In this document: positions 30,375 to 37,718 of the stretch, piece after piece
How positions within the stretch are numbered: position 1 is the stretch's first letter
Layout: the number at the start of each line of letters is the position of its first letter
Origin: a virus
Virus record (IMG/VR): IMGVR_UViG_3300023222_000040
Coordinates: 1 to 43,788 of that record
Strand: one strand, 5' to 3'
Length of the DNA: 43,788 nucleotides
Notes under the pieces: model-generated
Databases searched by the model: none
What the model was told of the DNA's origin: nothing
The model's input: the letters and a program-made list of their open reading frames with translations, nothing else
Program-made: the position numbers and the translations under genes

Positions 30375-32257
30375 TGGCTCTATCAAGATTTGTATTACCA
30401 TTTGCTGATGTAGGTTCTGGAATTATACCCAGCTCAGGCGCTCAACTGTTCTTTTTTGAAACTGGTACCAGTACGCCCAAAGATACCTTTTCAGATTCAG
30501 CGGGATTAATCGCAAACTCAAACCCTGTTATAGCTGATTCAACAGGCCTTTTTAGTGATATTTTTATCTCTGGATCATACAAGGTCGTATTAGATGACGC
30601 AAAAGATTCTCAAAAGTGGGAAGCCGATCCAGTGAACTCTATTAGTTCAGCTGAAGATGTATCTCAAAGTTTTATTTTTCACGACACTTTAGCGGGGGCT
30701 AAATCACGCATTGACGTGGTTGAAGGATCTGAAATTGAAATATCAGATCTAGGTAATGGTAAGTATAAATACGTAACTGGCGAGGCCGTTGACATAGACG
30801 TGTACGCACATGATACTTTACCTTTGCAATTTAAATATCAACCAGACAGTGCATACATAGCCTCACAAGTCGGAGCTAAACACGACGTATCTGACAGCGC
30901 GGCCATATTAAACTTCATCATGGCTAAAAATAATTACGTATTTGATGGTAATTACTCCGTTGCATCATCTTTATCTATACAGAATAACACGTCCGGTGAG
31001 ATGCAAGGTGCCGAGATAACCGCGTTAACTGATGATTTTGACGTTCTAACAGCTACGAGTAAAAGTAAGTTTGAGATGGTTGGCAACCTAAAAGTAATAG
31101 GTTCTAGCAAAGCAGGTACTGGTAAGGGTGTAAACTTCTTTGATTGCTTTGGTTACAAAATGGATTGCAACATTGATGTAAGTGAATTTGAGACTGGCAT
31201 TTTTTGTGATGGAACCACGATACTAGTAGGCGGTTTAGCTGGCAATCGAGGGAGGCAGGGCAGATGGACGAATCCAACATCACATAACAACCAGAACGGA
31301 GTGCAAGTACTCAGACGGGCTGAATATACTATTTGGTCAGACGTGCAAGTATCTCAAAACACTGTTCAAGGTTGGACAAATACAGCAGGTAACACAAATG
31401 TAACTGGTGGTAATATCCAGGACAATCAAAACGGTGTTTTATTAAAAGAAACTGGTACCACTAACGCAAATCACGGCATGTTTACAAGTGTCAACATCAA
31501 TCACAATATCGGCCATAACCTAAGGTGTGAGGATGCGTCTCTAGGTCACACATTTAACGGTTGCCATATGTACGGAGATAGTGCGACCGCTGGGGTTATC
31601 GAGTTGATAAGATCGAGCGGTATCAATATAATTAACGGTATTATTGATGCAAAAATAATTATTGACGGAAATGTAGTGCCAACAGCAGCAGTTACAGGCT
31701 GGAACCGTATTGCAGGTAATCAGATGGACGAGACGTTCACGGAGTTCGAGTCTACGAATAACGGCAGAGAGCAGACAATTGTCAGCGGAAATTTCCAGCG
31801 TAACGGGGACGCGTGGGGACTTAATGATCGTGCTTTCATTGAAGCCAGGGCAACTGGATTAGCAACCACTCAAACTCTGACTAGCAATGTGACCACTGTG
31901 CTCCTATTTCCTACAGAGAAGTCCGACAACCGTGGCTTTTTCGATACTGCAACGGGGATATTCACAACCGAGCAGGCCGTTAACATGACAATTGAGTTTA
32001 ACATCCAGATCAGTATCAATGGCGGTACGTATATAGACGGTTTCGTCTCCGTGAACGTTAACGGGTTCCCTCAGGCTCTCGCGCCGCTGGGCGTGTTCAA
32101 TGCTGCTAACTTTTCGCTTGGTGCTAACGCAAGTTTAACGATAGCCCTGCCTGCGGGTGCCACTGTTGACATCAGGGCGAATGTAGAAGCGACGGGCGGG
32201 ATTATATTAGTCGGCCCTGACGATTTAACTAATGTCAGCTTTACATCAAGTAACTAA
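30374..32257 (+). CDS. Tailspike (beta-helix receptor-binding protein)
   Basis: The 627-residue protein is close to the P22 tailspike (about 667). The amino-terminal head-binding segment (LPFADVGSGIIPSSGAQLFFFETGTSTPKDTFSDS) is the common attachment module of podophage spikes. From about residue 165 to 450 the sequence has short repetitive beta strands with N and G turns, the pattern of a right-handed parallel beta-helix that binds and often cleaves surface polysaccharide. The last 175 residues form a separate beta-rich domain. It starts with the overlap ATAATGG of the gp16-like stop. Confidence 0.75.
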   Translation: MALSRFVLPFADVGSGIIPSSGAQLFFFETGTSTPKDTFSDSAGLIANSNPVIADSTGLFSDIFISGSYKVVLDDAKDSQKWEADPVNSISSAEDVSQSFIFHDTLAGAKSRIDVVEGSEIEISDLGNGKYKYVTGEAVDIDVYAHDTLPLQFKYQPDSAYIASQVGAKHDVSDSAAILNFIMAKNNYVFDGNYSVASSLSIQNNTSGEMQGAEITALTDDFDVLTATSKSKFEMVGNLKVIGSSKAGTGKGVNFFDCFGYKMDCNIDVSEFETGIFCDGTTILVGGLAGNRGRQGRWTNPTSHNNQNGVQVLRRAEYTIWSDVQVSQNTVQGWTNTAGNTNVTGGNIQDNQNGVLLKETGTTNANHGMFTSVNINHNIGHNLRCEDASLGHTFNGCHMYGDSATAGVIELIRSSGINIINGIIDAKIIIDGNVVPTAAVTGWNRIAGNQMDETFTEFESTNNGREQTIVSGNFQRNGDAWGLNDRAFIEARATGLATTQTLTSNVTTVLLFPTEKSDNRGFFDTATGIFTTEQAVNMTIEFNIQISINGGTYIDGFVSVNVNGFPQALAPLGVFNAANFSLGANASLTIALPAGATVDIRANVEATGGIILVGPDDLTNVSFTSSN

Positions 32258-32264
32258 AGCCAAC

Positions 32265-32283
32265 CCCCAGCTCATAACTGGGG
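32265..32283. terminator. Terminator hairpin between converging operons
   Basis: CCCCAG (32265-32270), loop CTCATAA, CTGGGG (32278-32283), with a modest T-rich stretch after it on the plus strand. It stands between the tailspike and the leftward lysis genes, where both transcripts must stop. Confidence 0.7.
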
Positions 32284-32292
32284 ATCTTTCAT

Positions 32293-32811
32293 TTACTTCT
32301 TACTTTTACTACCCAAACTTGACCCGAAGTAAAAGCCACAAACCTGCAACCGCTCATCAAGCAAGCCTTTGATAATCCAACCGCATACATTGCCGATCAC
32401 AACAATCGCGGCATCAGGTAAGTCCGTCATTGTTATTGCTAATATCTGAGCGAGCGCAACGGCAACAACGTACATTATATTAAAGGTTATAATGCTGTGA
32501 GCTATATTGTCGGCTTGCTCATTGTGCTTGCCATACATACCCCTCGCGTTTTGAGTATCATCGAGGTAAGCCTCAGCTTCCCTTAGCTTGATTCTCTCAA
32601 GGTCATATTTATGCGTAACTTCGAGCTCTTTAAGTTTAATAGCAGCTTCTGGATCTGCTTTAATAGCCTTTAGTATCGCATCTGGCTTATCTTCAACACC
32701 AAATGCTGACGCAATTAAACTACCGATACCAGCACCAGCGGGACCGCCTACAACGCCACCGAGTAATGGAGCGTATTCAGCAATTGTTTTACCTATGCTT
32801 GACCAGCTCAT
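32293..32811 (-). CDS. 3TM-type phage holin
   Basis: The 172-residue protein has an amino-terminal glycine-rich hydrophobic segment (residues about 11-33, APLLGGVVGGPAGAGIGSLI), a charged middle with a coiled-coil look (KAIKADPEAAIKLKELEVTHKYDLERIKL), and two further membrane spans (about 105-130 and 133-152). This is the layout of the GTA-type 3TM holin family. It would open the inner membrane at lysis. It is last in the leftward unit and overlaps the zinc-ribbon gene by 1 bp. Confidence 0.65.
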   Translation of the reverse strand: MSWSSIGKTIAEYAPLLGGVVGGPAGAGIGSLIASAFGVEDKPDAILKAIKADPEAAIKLKELEVTHKYDLERIKLREAEAYLDDTQNARGMYGKHNEQADNIAHSIITFNIMYVVAVALAQILAITMTDLPDAAIVVIGNVCGWIIKGLLDERLQVCGFYFGSSLGSKSKK

Positions 32812-32978
32812 TACTCTCCACCCTCTTTACATTTAGGGCATTCTGGATTTACATTATGTTGATTCCATTTATGCCCGCATTCGCATTGCCACGTACCTTT
32901 ACCGTCAATGTAATCGCCTTTAATACTTTTCTTACCGTTATTTTTAATGGTTGAATTAATCATTGTAAATTTAATCAT
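32811..32978 (-). CDS. Small zinc-ribbon protein in the lysis unit
   Basis: The 55-residue protein has CECGHKW (about 32-38) and CPKC (about 47-50), a zinc-ribbon pattern after a basic amino end (KNNGKKSIKGDY). It lies between endolysin and holin with close spacing (endolysin stop and this ATG 1 bp apart), so it is a real gene of the unit. Function unknown. Confidence 0.6.
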   Translation of the reverse strand: MIKFTMINSTIKNNGKKSIKGDYIDGKGTWQCECGHKWNQHNVNPECPKCKEGGE

Positions 32979-32979
32979 A

Positions 32980-33357
32980 TCAATACACCCACATAACTAA
33001 TTTCTGGCCTTTACGATAGCCAAGGTGAACAAATTCTTTAGCTACCCCGATTGCATTAAATCCATGCACCATACCAAGCCGCACAATTTCACCACGCTCA
33101 ACACCGCCACTAACCGCAATGTCAATACCAATACCTTGCTGGTGGTCTGCTGGCGTAGTTCGGTGAGCTTCATCCTTGTGCATAGGGCAGCGACCGCCTG
33201 ACGTTACCGTTAACGGGCGATTAGCGTCAAGCCTAACCAGTTGCATTCTATTAAGCGTAGACTGGTTAACGCTTCGCTTGTCGCAGTTTAAATTACCGCA
33301 TGTGCACAGCAATTTATAATCGTGCGCAGGGTGAAAATTATCGGTTTGAATTATCAT
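32980..33357 (-). CDS. Endolysin, peptidase M15 family
   Basis: The 125-residue protein is a zinc peptidase of the D-Ala-D-Ala carboxypeptidase/M15 type that cuts peptidoglycan peptide bridges. Visible zinc ligands are H72 and D79 in DHQQGIGIDI and H111 in FVHLGYR. The amino part (FHPAHDYKLLCTCGNLNCDKRSVNQ) is like other phage M15 endolysins. No signal peptide is seen, so a holin must release it. Neighbours are a holin and small membrane proteins. Confidence 0.82.
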   Translation of the reverse strand: MIIQTDNFHPAHDYKLLCTCGNLNCDKRSVNQSTLNRMQLVRLDANRPLTVTSGGRCPMHKDEAHRTTPADHQQGIGIDIAVSGGVERGEIVRLGMVHGFNAIGVAKEFVHLGYRKGQKLVMWVY

Positions 33358-33487
33358 CTAAACCCCCTATATCAAAGCTAATATCATTAACATCATTAAT
33401 CACATCGACAAATAACACTGAGTAAGTAATCGATGCAAACGAAATCCCGGTAACGCATACAGCGCCAAAAAAAGCTAAAATATTCAT
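33338..33487 (-). CDS. Small membrane protein in the lysis unit
   Basis: The 49-residue protein has one hydrophobic segment (residues about 2-30, NILAFFGAVCVTGISFASI) and an acidic tail. Its end overlaps the endolysin start by 20 bp and its start overlaps the upstream stop (ATGA). By position it could be an antiholin, a pinholin or a spanin part. Confidence 0.5.
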   Translation of the reverse strand: MNILAFFGAVCVTGISFASITYSVLFVDVINDVNDISFDIGGLDDNSNR

Positions 33488-33693
33488 AATTTAATCCCCA
33501 GTTTTAATTTCAATTTATCAACGGCAAATTTTTCATCCTGCCCTTTGTGCGTTTTCCATGAGACAGCCTCACATTTGCTATCATCGGTACCACATTCAAA
33601 GCACCCCGTAGCTTCGATCATGCCGCCTGATGGGTAAAGTGTTATCTCAATATGGTAACCTTTTAGCTGATCTCTAATTTCCTGAATTGTCAT
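33484..33693 (-). CDS. Small hypothetical protein with paired cysteines
   Basis: The 69-residue soluble protein has a central CFECGTDDSKC metal-site-like cluster and a basic end. It is joined by ATGA overlaps to both neighbours. No recognised family. Confidence 0.5.
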   Translation of the reverse strand: MTIQEIRDQLKGYHIEITLYPSGGMIEATGCFECGTDDSKCEAVSWKTHKGQDEKFAVDKLKLKLGIKL

Positions 33694-33872
33694 AATTCTA
33701 CCCCGCCGTGGCTATTTTCGAATAATTCAAATATTGATGATATTGTATTTTTAAACCCTTCTTCTACCAGATACATAATACCAACGCATAACGCTGAAAA
33801 CCCAACAACTGCAATCATCGCCAGTATGAAAAATAATAGCTGTATTGCTTCGCTTAATAGATAATTATCCAT
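33690..33872 (-). CDS. Small membrane protein
   Basis: The 60-residue protein has a strong hydrophobic segment (about 11-34, LLFFILAMIAVVGFSALCVGIMYL) followed by an amphipathic tail. It is translationally coupled to both neighbours (ATGA and a 1-bp gap). It may belong to the lysis set. Confidence 0.5.
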   Translation of the reverse strand: MDNYLLSEAIQLLFFILAMIAVVGFSALCVGIMYLVEEGFKNTISSIFELFENSHGGVEL

Positions 33873-33873
33873 G

Positions 33874-34086
33874 CTAACCCCTGTTCGCGCTACCTTTGCG
33901 CTTTAATTTAATGCCGTTACGCTGGCAAAATGTATATATTGCACTTGTTTTACGCCCTAGATGATCGCCTATTTCAAGCGCTGTCATATGGGTATTTTCC
34001 TGTATAAACTTTTTCTCTAAAGTCGTATAAGGTTTCGCTTTTTTGGGTGCAATTTGTTGCCCGCAAGACTCGCATATTTCACACAT
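33874..34086 (-). CDS. Zinc-binding helix-turn-helix protein
   Basis: The 70-residue protein starts with a C-x2-C-x2-C cluster (MCEICESCGQQIAPKK) and then has an HTH (TTLEKKFIQENTHMTALEIGDHLGRKTSAIYTFCQRNGI, about 22-60) like GcrA or a small sigma-type helix. I chose the ATG at 34086, which overlaps the exonuclease stop by 8 bp and follows GGGGTGAG. An upstream in-frame start at 34119 is less likely. It probably regulates the leftward unit. Confidence 0.55.
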   Translation of the reverse strand: MCEICESCGQQIAPKKAKPYTTLEKKFIQENTHMTALEIGDHLGRKTSAIYTFCQRNGIKLKRKGSANRG

Positions 34087-34726
34087 GCTCACCCCACTGC
34101 TGACCGAATGCAACGCCAAGGTTTTCTAGTATCATATCCATTTCAATTATAAACTTAGGCATTTCAGTTTCAAACTCATGCATTACATCTTCATCACGCT
34201 CTATTCGTATAACGTGAATTCGCTTTGATGACTCGCCGATCATGCGAGGATCATAACTGCAAAAGTCCATCCAGTAACGACCAGTCACCCACATAATGAA
34301 ATGCATCTGAGTTAGATATTCTGGCTTAATGGTGTCGTTGATAATAGTATCTAGGTGAACAACTGTTGTGAAAGGGCATTTGATCTCAATGCCACCATCG
34401 TCACCGACTAAACCATCTGGACTAGCGCCGAAACGCTTTGATTCATCCTTATAAATTAACCCTGATTCCTCGACTATATCAAAGTTAATGGCCTCGTATG
34501 CATCACGGGCAAGCGGTTCATTATCATTACCCCAGCGCAAAGGCGCGCCACTTATCTCGGGTGAGCCAGCTGTGCAAACCTCAGCAACCAATTGCATCAT
34601 GTAAGTGTTGCGAGCTGCTGAATAGCCTTTCCCGCCTCGGCCTTTCTTAATTACGTTATGCGCTTTTGATGCGGTGATCACGCCAAGTCTTTGCGCTAAC
34701 CATTCTTTAGTGCCTTGTTCAATCAT
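34079..34726 (-). CDS. YqaJ/lambda-exonuclease-like recombination nuclease
   Basis: The 215-residue protein degrades one strand from double-strand ends to feed the RecT annealing protein. The YqaJ family motifs are complete: QGTKEWLAQRLGVITAS (residues 4-20), E70 in RWGNDNE, D104 in ASPDGL, and E114-x-K116 in GIEIKCP, which form the metal site. It overlaps RecT by 4 bp (ATGA), as the pair usually does. Confidence 0.88.
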   Translation of the reverse strand: MIEQGTKEWLAQRLGVITASKAHNVIKKGRGGKGYSAARNTYMMQLVAEVCTAGSPEISGAPLRWGNDNEPLARDAYEAINFDIVEESGLIYKDESKRFGASPDGLVGDDGGIEIKCPFTTVVHLDTIINDTIKPEYLTQMHFIMWVTGRYWMDFCSYDPRMIGESSKRIHVIRIERDEDVMHEFETEMPKFIIEMDMILENLGVAFGQQWGEHV

Positions 34727-35589
34727 TTTTTAGCCTCCATTTTTAGGATGACTGAATTGGCATCAACTTCTGAAAGTTGGCTTATATCCGTAATCACCTT
34801 GCCAACACCTTTAGAAACCCAAGGTAAAAACGCTTTCATATCACGGCCTTCAAGCAGTGTTGTAAGCTTTTCAATTGGATTGTCATAATAAGCCGTAACG
34901 TCCTTTTCATTATTAACAACGCCCTCGCCACCGTCAGTATTAAGATGATTAATAGCAGTATCAAGGCGATCAACTTTGGGCCAGTATTTTGACTCACGCT
35001 TAACAACTGTTTTCTTCCACATTTCAAGCGCGTCAGTTTTCCACGGGCAACTTCGCCCAGCCTTCCACGCTTCAGATCTATTTCGAATAGCTTCAACTTC
35101 ATCCTTTGACATTTCACCAGTAAGGTATGCGCCGGATGGTAATTTTACAGTACAGTAAACACCTACAGGGTCGCCTCTATCGCCAAATGGTGAGTAGTCA
35201 TGCTGTGGAGCTTTATCTATTCCGTGACGTTGATACACGTCATTTTTGCAAACAACAACGGCCTGACACCATTCAATCGATCCAGTTTCTTGAGCTAGAT
35301 GAATAAGCCCCATGTATGAAATATCAAGACACACTACACCTTTTCGAGGGACTAAGTATGCAAGTTTAGATGCTGGGTTTAATGTAATACCAATTGCAGC
35401 AATGTTAACAATTGCATTTTGTAGGCTGATGGGGTTTTGAGTAGCTATTTTAGTTAGGTACTCATTAGAGCCAAGCGCCTGTATTGCAAACTGGCTTTCT
35501 TTAGACCACTTTATTTTATCGCTTGATAGAGCTGGCATGAAAAAACTTTCTTGCTCAGTCACGTATTGGACAATGTTAAAATTACTCAC
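34723..35589 (-). CDS. recT: RecT-family single-strand annealing protein
   Basis: The 288-residue protein binds the 3' strands made by the exonuclease and anneals them to complementary DNA. The family core is clear: NPISLQNAIVNIAAIGITLNPASKLAYLVPR (about 53-83), LDISYMGLIHLAQETG, and CPWKTDALEMWKKTVVKRESKYWP. The start is GTG (35589), preceded by AAGGGG. The gene is first but one in the leftward unit and overlaps the RHH gene by 8 bp. Confidence 0.9.
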   Translation of the reverse strand: MSNFNIVQYVTEQESFFMPALSSDKIKWSKESQFAIQALGSNEYLTKIATQNPISLQNAIVNIAAIGITLNPASKLAYLVPRKGVVCLDISYMGLIHLAQETGSIEWCQAVVVCKNDVYQRHGIDKAPQHDYSPFGDRGDPVGVYCTVKLPSGAYLTGEMSKDEVEAIRNRSEAWKAGRSCPWKTDALEMWKKTVVKRESKYWPKVDRLDTAINHLNTDGGEGVVNNEKDVTAYYDNPIEKLTTLLEGRDMKAFLPWVSKGVGKVITDISQLSEVDANSVILKMEAKK

Positions 35590-35719
35590 ATTTCAACCCC
35601 TTCTTAATTAAAACTCTAACTGCCAGTGATAAGTTACCTTCACAATTCTTATCTGCGTACTTCTGAACAACTTCTTTCAACTCTTTAAGTCGAATGTTTT
35701 GACCTGTATTCTTTTTCAT
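35582..35719 (-). CDS. Ribbon-helix-helix-like regulator, first gene of the leftward unit
   Basis: The 45-residue protein has an opening strand (TGQNIRLKEL) and helices (KEVVQKYADKN, NLSLAVRVLIKKGLK) in the manner of a short CopG/Arc regulator. It lies directly under the leftward promoter and beside a 7-bp inverted repeat, so autoregulation of the recombination unit is plausible. Overlaps recT by 8 bp. Confidence 0.5.
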   Translation of the reverse strand: MKKNTGQNIRLKELKEVVQKYADKNCEGNLSLAVRVLIKKGLKCE

Positions 35720-35721
35720 AT

Positions 35722-35781
35722 TGTAACCCGTTGTATGTTGACTTGGTTACATTGTAGTGCTAAATTATAATCACTGTCAAC
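35722..35781. promoter_or_regulatory. Face-to-face early promoters with operator-like inverted repeats
   Basis: Rightward: TTGACT (35738-35743), 17 bp, TAAATT (35761-35766) with a TGC extension. Leftward: TTGACA (reverse of 35775-35780), 18 bp, TACAAT (reverse of 35751-35756). Both promoters overlap. TGTAACC (35722-35728) and GGTTACA (35745-35751) are a perfect 7-bp inverted repeat, and GTTGAC/GTCAAC (35737-35742, 35776-35781) form a second that contains both -35 boxes. One bound repressor could silence both units. Confidence 0.65.
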
Positions 35782-35798
35782 CACAAAAGAGAAATAAA

Positions 35799-35933
35799 AT
35801 GAAGTTTGAAGAATGGTTCTTAACTTATCAAGATGATCTTCACGATGCTTATATAGATGCAGATTATCACGGCACGTTTGAAAGTTATTTGAATGAACAG
35901 TTTGAAATCCGTAAACAGAGCGAGGAAATATAA
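35799..35933 (+). CDS. Small acidic protein, first gene of the rightward early unit
   Basis: This is a 44-residue acidic helical protein (KFEEWFLTYQDDLHDAYIDADY). AGAG precedes its ATG and its stop overlaps the RusA start (TAATG). It is unrecognised. Confidence 0.5.
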   Translation: MKFEEWFLTYQDDLHDAYIDADYHGTFESYLNEQFEIRKQSEEI

Positions 35934-36322
35934 TGGCTGATTACAAATTCACACTACCTTGCTATGTAAAATACAAAGGTAAGAAAATATCTATAAATTT
36001 AAATTGGTATAGAAACTGCCACTACTACCAGTCGAACAAAGTAAAAGCAGCGTTTAAGGAGGTAATAAAATCTCAGTTTAAAGGGTTGCCAACTATACAA
36101 ACCAAGATAAAAATTAAGTTTGTTTACTATGCAGCTCGTAACAACAACCCAGACTTGGATAACTTTACATCGGTATCTAAAAAGTTCTTTCAGGATGCGA
36201 TGGTTGAGCTCGGCTTTATTGAGGATGACAATGTTAACTGTATCGTTTCAACCTCTGAATATTACGGTGGAGTTGACAAGATCAATCCTAGGGTCGAAGC
36301 TTTTATAACACTGGTGGAGTAA
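35933..36322 (+). CDS. RusA-family Holliday-junction resolvase
   Basis: The 129-residue dimeric endonuclease cuts four-way DNA junctions. The catalytic aspartates are visible: NNNPDLDNFTSVSKKFFQDA (D74, D76, N77) and the EDDN segment at 97-100, as in RusA. The amino part carries basic residues for junction binding (KYKGKKISINLNWYRN). It belongs functionally with RecT and the exonuclease on the other side of the promoters. Confidence 0.8.
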   Translation: MADYKFTLPCYVKYKGKKISINLNWYRNCHYYQSNKVKAAFKEVIKSQFKGLPTIQTKIKIKFVYYAARNNNPDLDNFTSVSKKFFQDAMVELGFIEDDNVNCIVSTSEYYGGVDKINPRVEAFITLVE

Positions 36323-36325
36323 ATT

Positions 36326-36523
36326 ATGAGATTAAATAACAGCGAATTTGAAACAGAAGTTACTGACGGCATGTTTTGCATATCAATAACGCAGGAGAGT
36401 GATTGTTCCGCTGATGGTGGTTACTCGTTTGAAGATGTAACAAACATGATGGAATTAACGCAGCAAACCGCTAAAGACTTACGTGATGAGTTGAATGAGT
36501 TTTTAGGGGTGAATAATGCCTGA
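36326..36523 (+). CDS. Small acidic hypothetical protein
   Basis: The 65-residue protein is acidic and contains SADGGYSFEDVTNMMELTQQTAKDLRDELNEFL, a helical carboxy half that may dimerise. GGTGGAG lies ahead of the ATG. Not recognised. Confidence 0.5.
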   Translation: MRLNNSEFETEVTDGMFCISITQESDCSADGGYSFEDVTNMMELTQQTAKDLRDELNEFLGVNNA

Positions 36524-36626
36524 AATCTTATGCTACAAAGAATACACGCACACTGAGAACCTAATAACCTTAGCGTTTTTCGGTGCTGTGATAGCGCTTA
36601 TAATTATGATAGGAGTCATGATGTGA
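36516..36626 (+). CDS. Small membrane peptide
   Basis: The 36-residue peptide has a hydrophobic carboxy half (LITLAFFGAVIALIIMIGVMM). TTAGGGGTG lies ahead of the ATG, which falls inside the end of the previous gene. Its stop overlaps the next start (GTGA). Confidence 0.45.
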   Translation: MPEILCYKEYTHTENLITLAFFGAVIALIIMIGVMM

Positions 36627-36874
36627 CAGAAGATCTTAAAACAACCAGCGCGCACTGGTGCCAACTGGCAGAAATGCCACCTTGGGCTGATAATGAATCA
36701 TTTAATTGCGAGTTAATCAGTCATGAGGAGTTTCAAGCTAGAAGGGCTGAATCGACGACTATGACAGACTACCAGCAAGACTTAATCAACTACGTCATGA
36801 AGTATAATCACATGAGTCATGATGAAGCTGTTGTTTACTGTGGGACTAATTTAATTAGATGGGGTGAAATGTAA
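36623..36874 (+). CDS. Hypothetical phage protein
   Basis: The 83-residue protein starts at GTG overlapping the previous stop, with AGGAG ahead. The SAHWCQLAEMPPWADNESFNCELI segment and the later helix are typical of small phage early proteins. No function is known. It overlaps the next start by 1 bp. Confidence 0.5.
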   Translation: MTEDLKTTSAHWCQLAEMPPWADNESFNCELISHEEFQARRAESTTMTDYQQDLINYVMKYNHMSHDEAVVYCGTNLIRWGEM

Positions 36875-37176
36875 TGACGATAATTAAAGCGACGAAGAAA
36901 CCTGTAACGCTTGACTGTGTACAGCTAACTAAAAATAATGTAACCGAGGTTTATCAGTTTATTTATGGTGATTTAGATGTTAATAACCTACCTTCATCAG
37001 ATCGCTGGCATGACTACGTTGACATGGTGTGTCGTGACGGGTTTAAGCTAAAAACACTTGAAAGCGACGGTCAAACTCAAGTTGCTGATATTGGCGATTG
37101 GATTATGAAAGGCGTCAAAGGCGAGTTCTACCCAGTAAAGCCGGATATATTTCCATTACTATATAACATTAACTAA
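36874..37176 (+). CDS. Conserved phage protein of the KATKKPV type
   Basis: The 100-residue protein has the signature of a widely spread phage family: KATKKPVTLDCVQLT at the start, LKTLESDG, then ADIGDWIMKGVKGEFYPVKPDIF near the end. The family is common in phages of Gram-negative and Gram-positive hosts, has no known function and is usually an early gene. Confidence 0.65.
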   Translation: MTIIKATKKPVTLDCVQLTKNNVTEVYQFIYGDLDVNNLPSSDRWHDYVDMVCRDGFKLKTLESDGQTQVADIGDWIMKGVKGEFYPVKPDIFPLLYNIN

Positions 37177-37187
37177 CGAGGTGATTT

Positions 37188-37319
37188 ATGAACCATCAAA
37201 AAGCAATACAAGATTTTATCCTGGCATTATGGAATGCTGAAAAAACGTTTGAATACCATTGCGGTGAGACACTTTGGAAACTTAACGGTGAAACTGTCGC
37301 GATATCGGGCAGTAATTAA
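37188..37319 (+). CDS. Small hypothetical protein
   Basis: The 43-residue protein (HQKAIQDFILALWNAEKTF, then LWKLNGETVAISGS) appears helix plus beta hairpin. ACGAGGTG lies ahead of the ATG. Not recognised. Confidence 0.45.
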   Translation: MNHQKAIQDFILALWNAEKTFEYHCGETLWKLNGETVAISGSN

Positions 37320-37327
37320 GGGGATGT

Positions 37328-37510
37328 ATGAAGGACCATGAAATAGCGGAGTTAGTCAACGAGCTAACAAATATAGCTAAGCTACATCACGACAAGCAAT
37401 GCTTGAGGACCATAATATCAAGAGCGGTTAGCAATAAGCTTAACGGTGAGTCAACTGAGATTATCACCGATATTAAAATCAAGCCTATGCCTCATTGCAT
37501 AGGTGGGTAA
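37328..37510 (+). CDS. Small hypothetical protein
   Basis: The 60-residue protein is helical in the first 45 residues and ends MPHCIGG. AAGGGGATG context supports the start. Not recognised. Confidence 0.45.
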   Translation: MKDHEIAELVNELTNIAKLHHDKQCLRTIISRAVSNKLNGESTEIITDIKIKPMPHCIGG

Positions 37511-37522
37511 CCAGGAGGATAT

Positions 37523-37582
37523 ATGACAAGGCAAATTAACCGCAGGCGACTCATGCAGTGGTGGATGAATCAAGGTAAATAG
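37523..37582 (+). CDS. Possible 19-residue basic peptide
   Basis: An AGGAGG site 4 bp before the ATG is the best ribosome site in this region, followed by a short arginine- and tryptophan-rich frame (TRQINRRRLMQWWMNQGK). It may be a real micropeptide; length alone leaves doubt. Confidence 0.3.
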   Translation: MTRQINRRRLMQWWMNQGK

Positions 37583-37604
37583 GTGGTGATCATATCTTTA
37601 AGAC

Positions 37605-37630
37605 AAGGCTGCTTACGAGTGGCCTTTTTT
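37605..37630 (+). terminator. Rho-independent terminator before the Rha unit
   Basis: Stem AAGGC (37605-37609), 12-nt loop, stem GCCTT (37622-37626), then a T run. It separates the first early unit from the Rha unit. Confidence 0.65.
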
Positions 37631-37661
37631 AATGCTTGCTGAAAATAAAACCAACTCTTAC

Positions 37662-37696
37662 TTGTTAATCTCAATAGTCAATGCTACTATTGAGAT
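37662..37696 (+). promoter_or_regulatory. Promoter of the Rha gene with a perfect 11-bp operator palindrome
   Basis: TTGTTA (37662-37667), 17-bp spacer, TACTAT (37685-37690). ATCTCAATAGT (37668-37678) and ACTATTGAGAT (37686-37696) are exact inverted repeats around a 7-bp centre, filling the spacer and the -10 box. This is a clear repressor-site geometry. AAGGAG lies ahead of the ATG at 37719. Confidence 0.75.
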
Positions 37697-37718
37697 GTAT
37701 TAATAAGGAGTTAATCGA

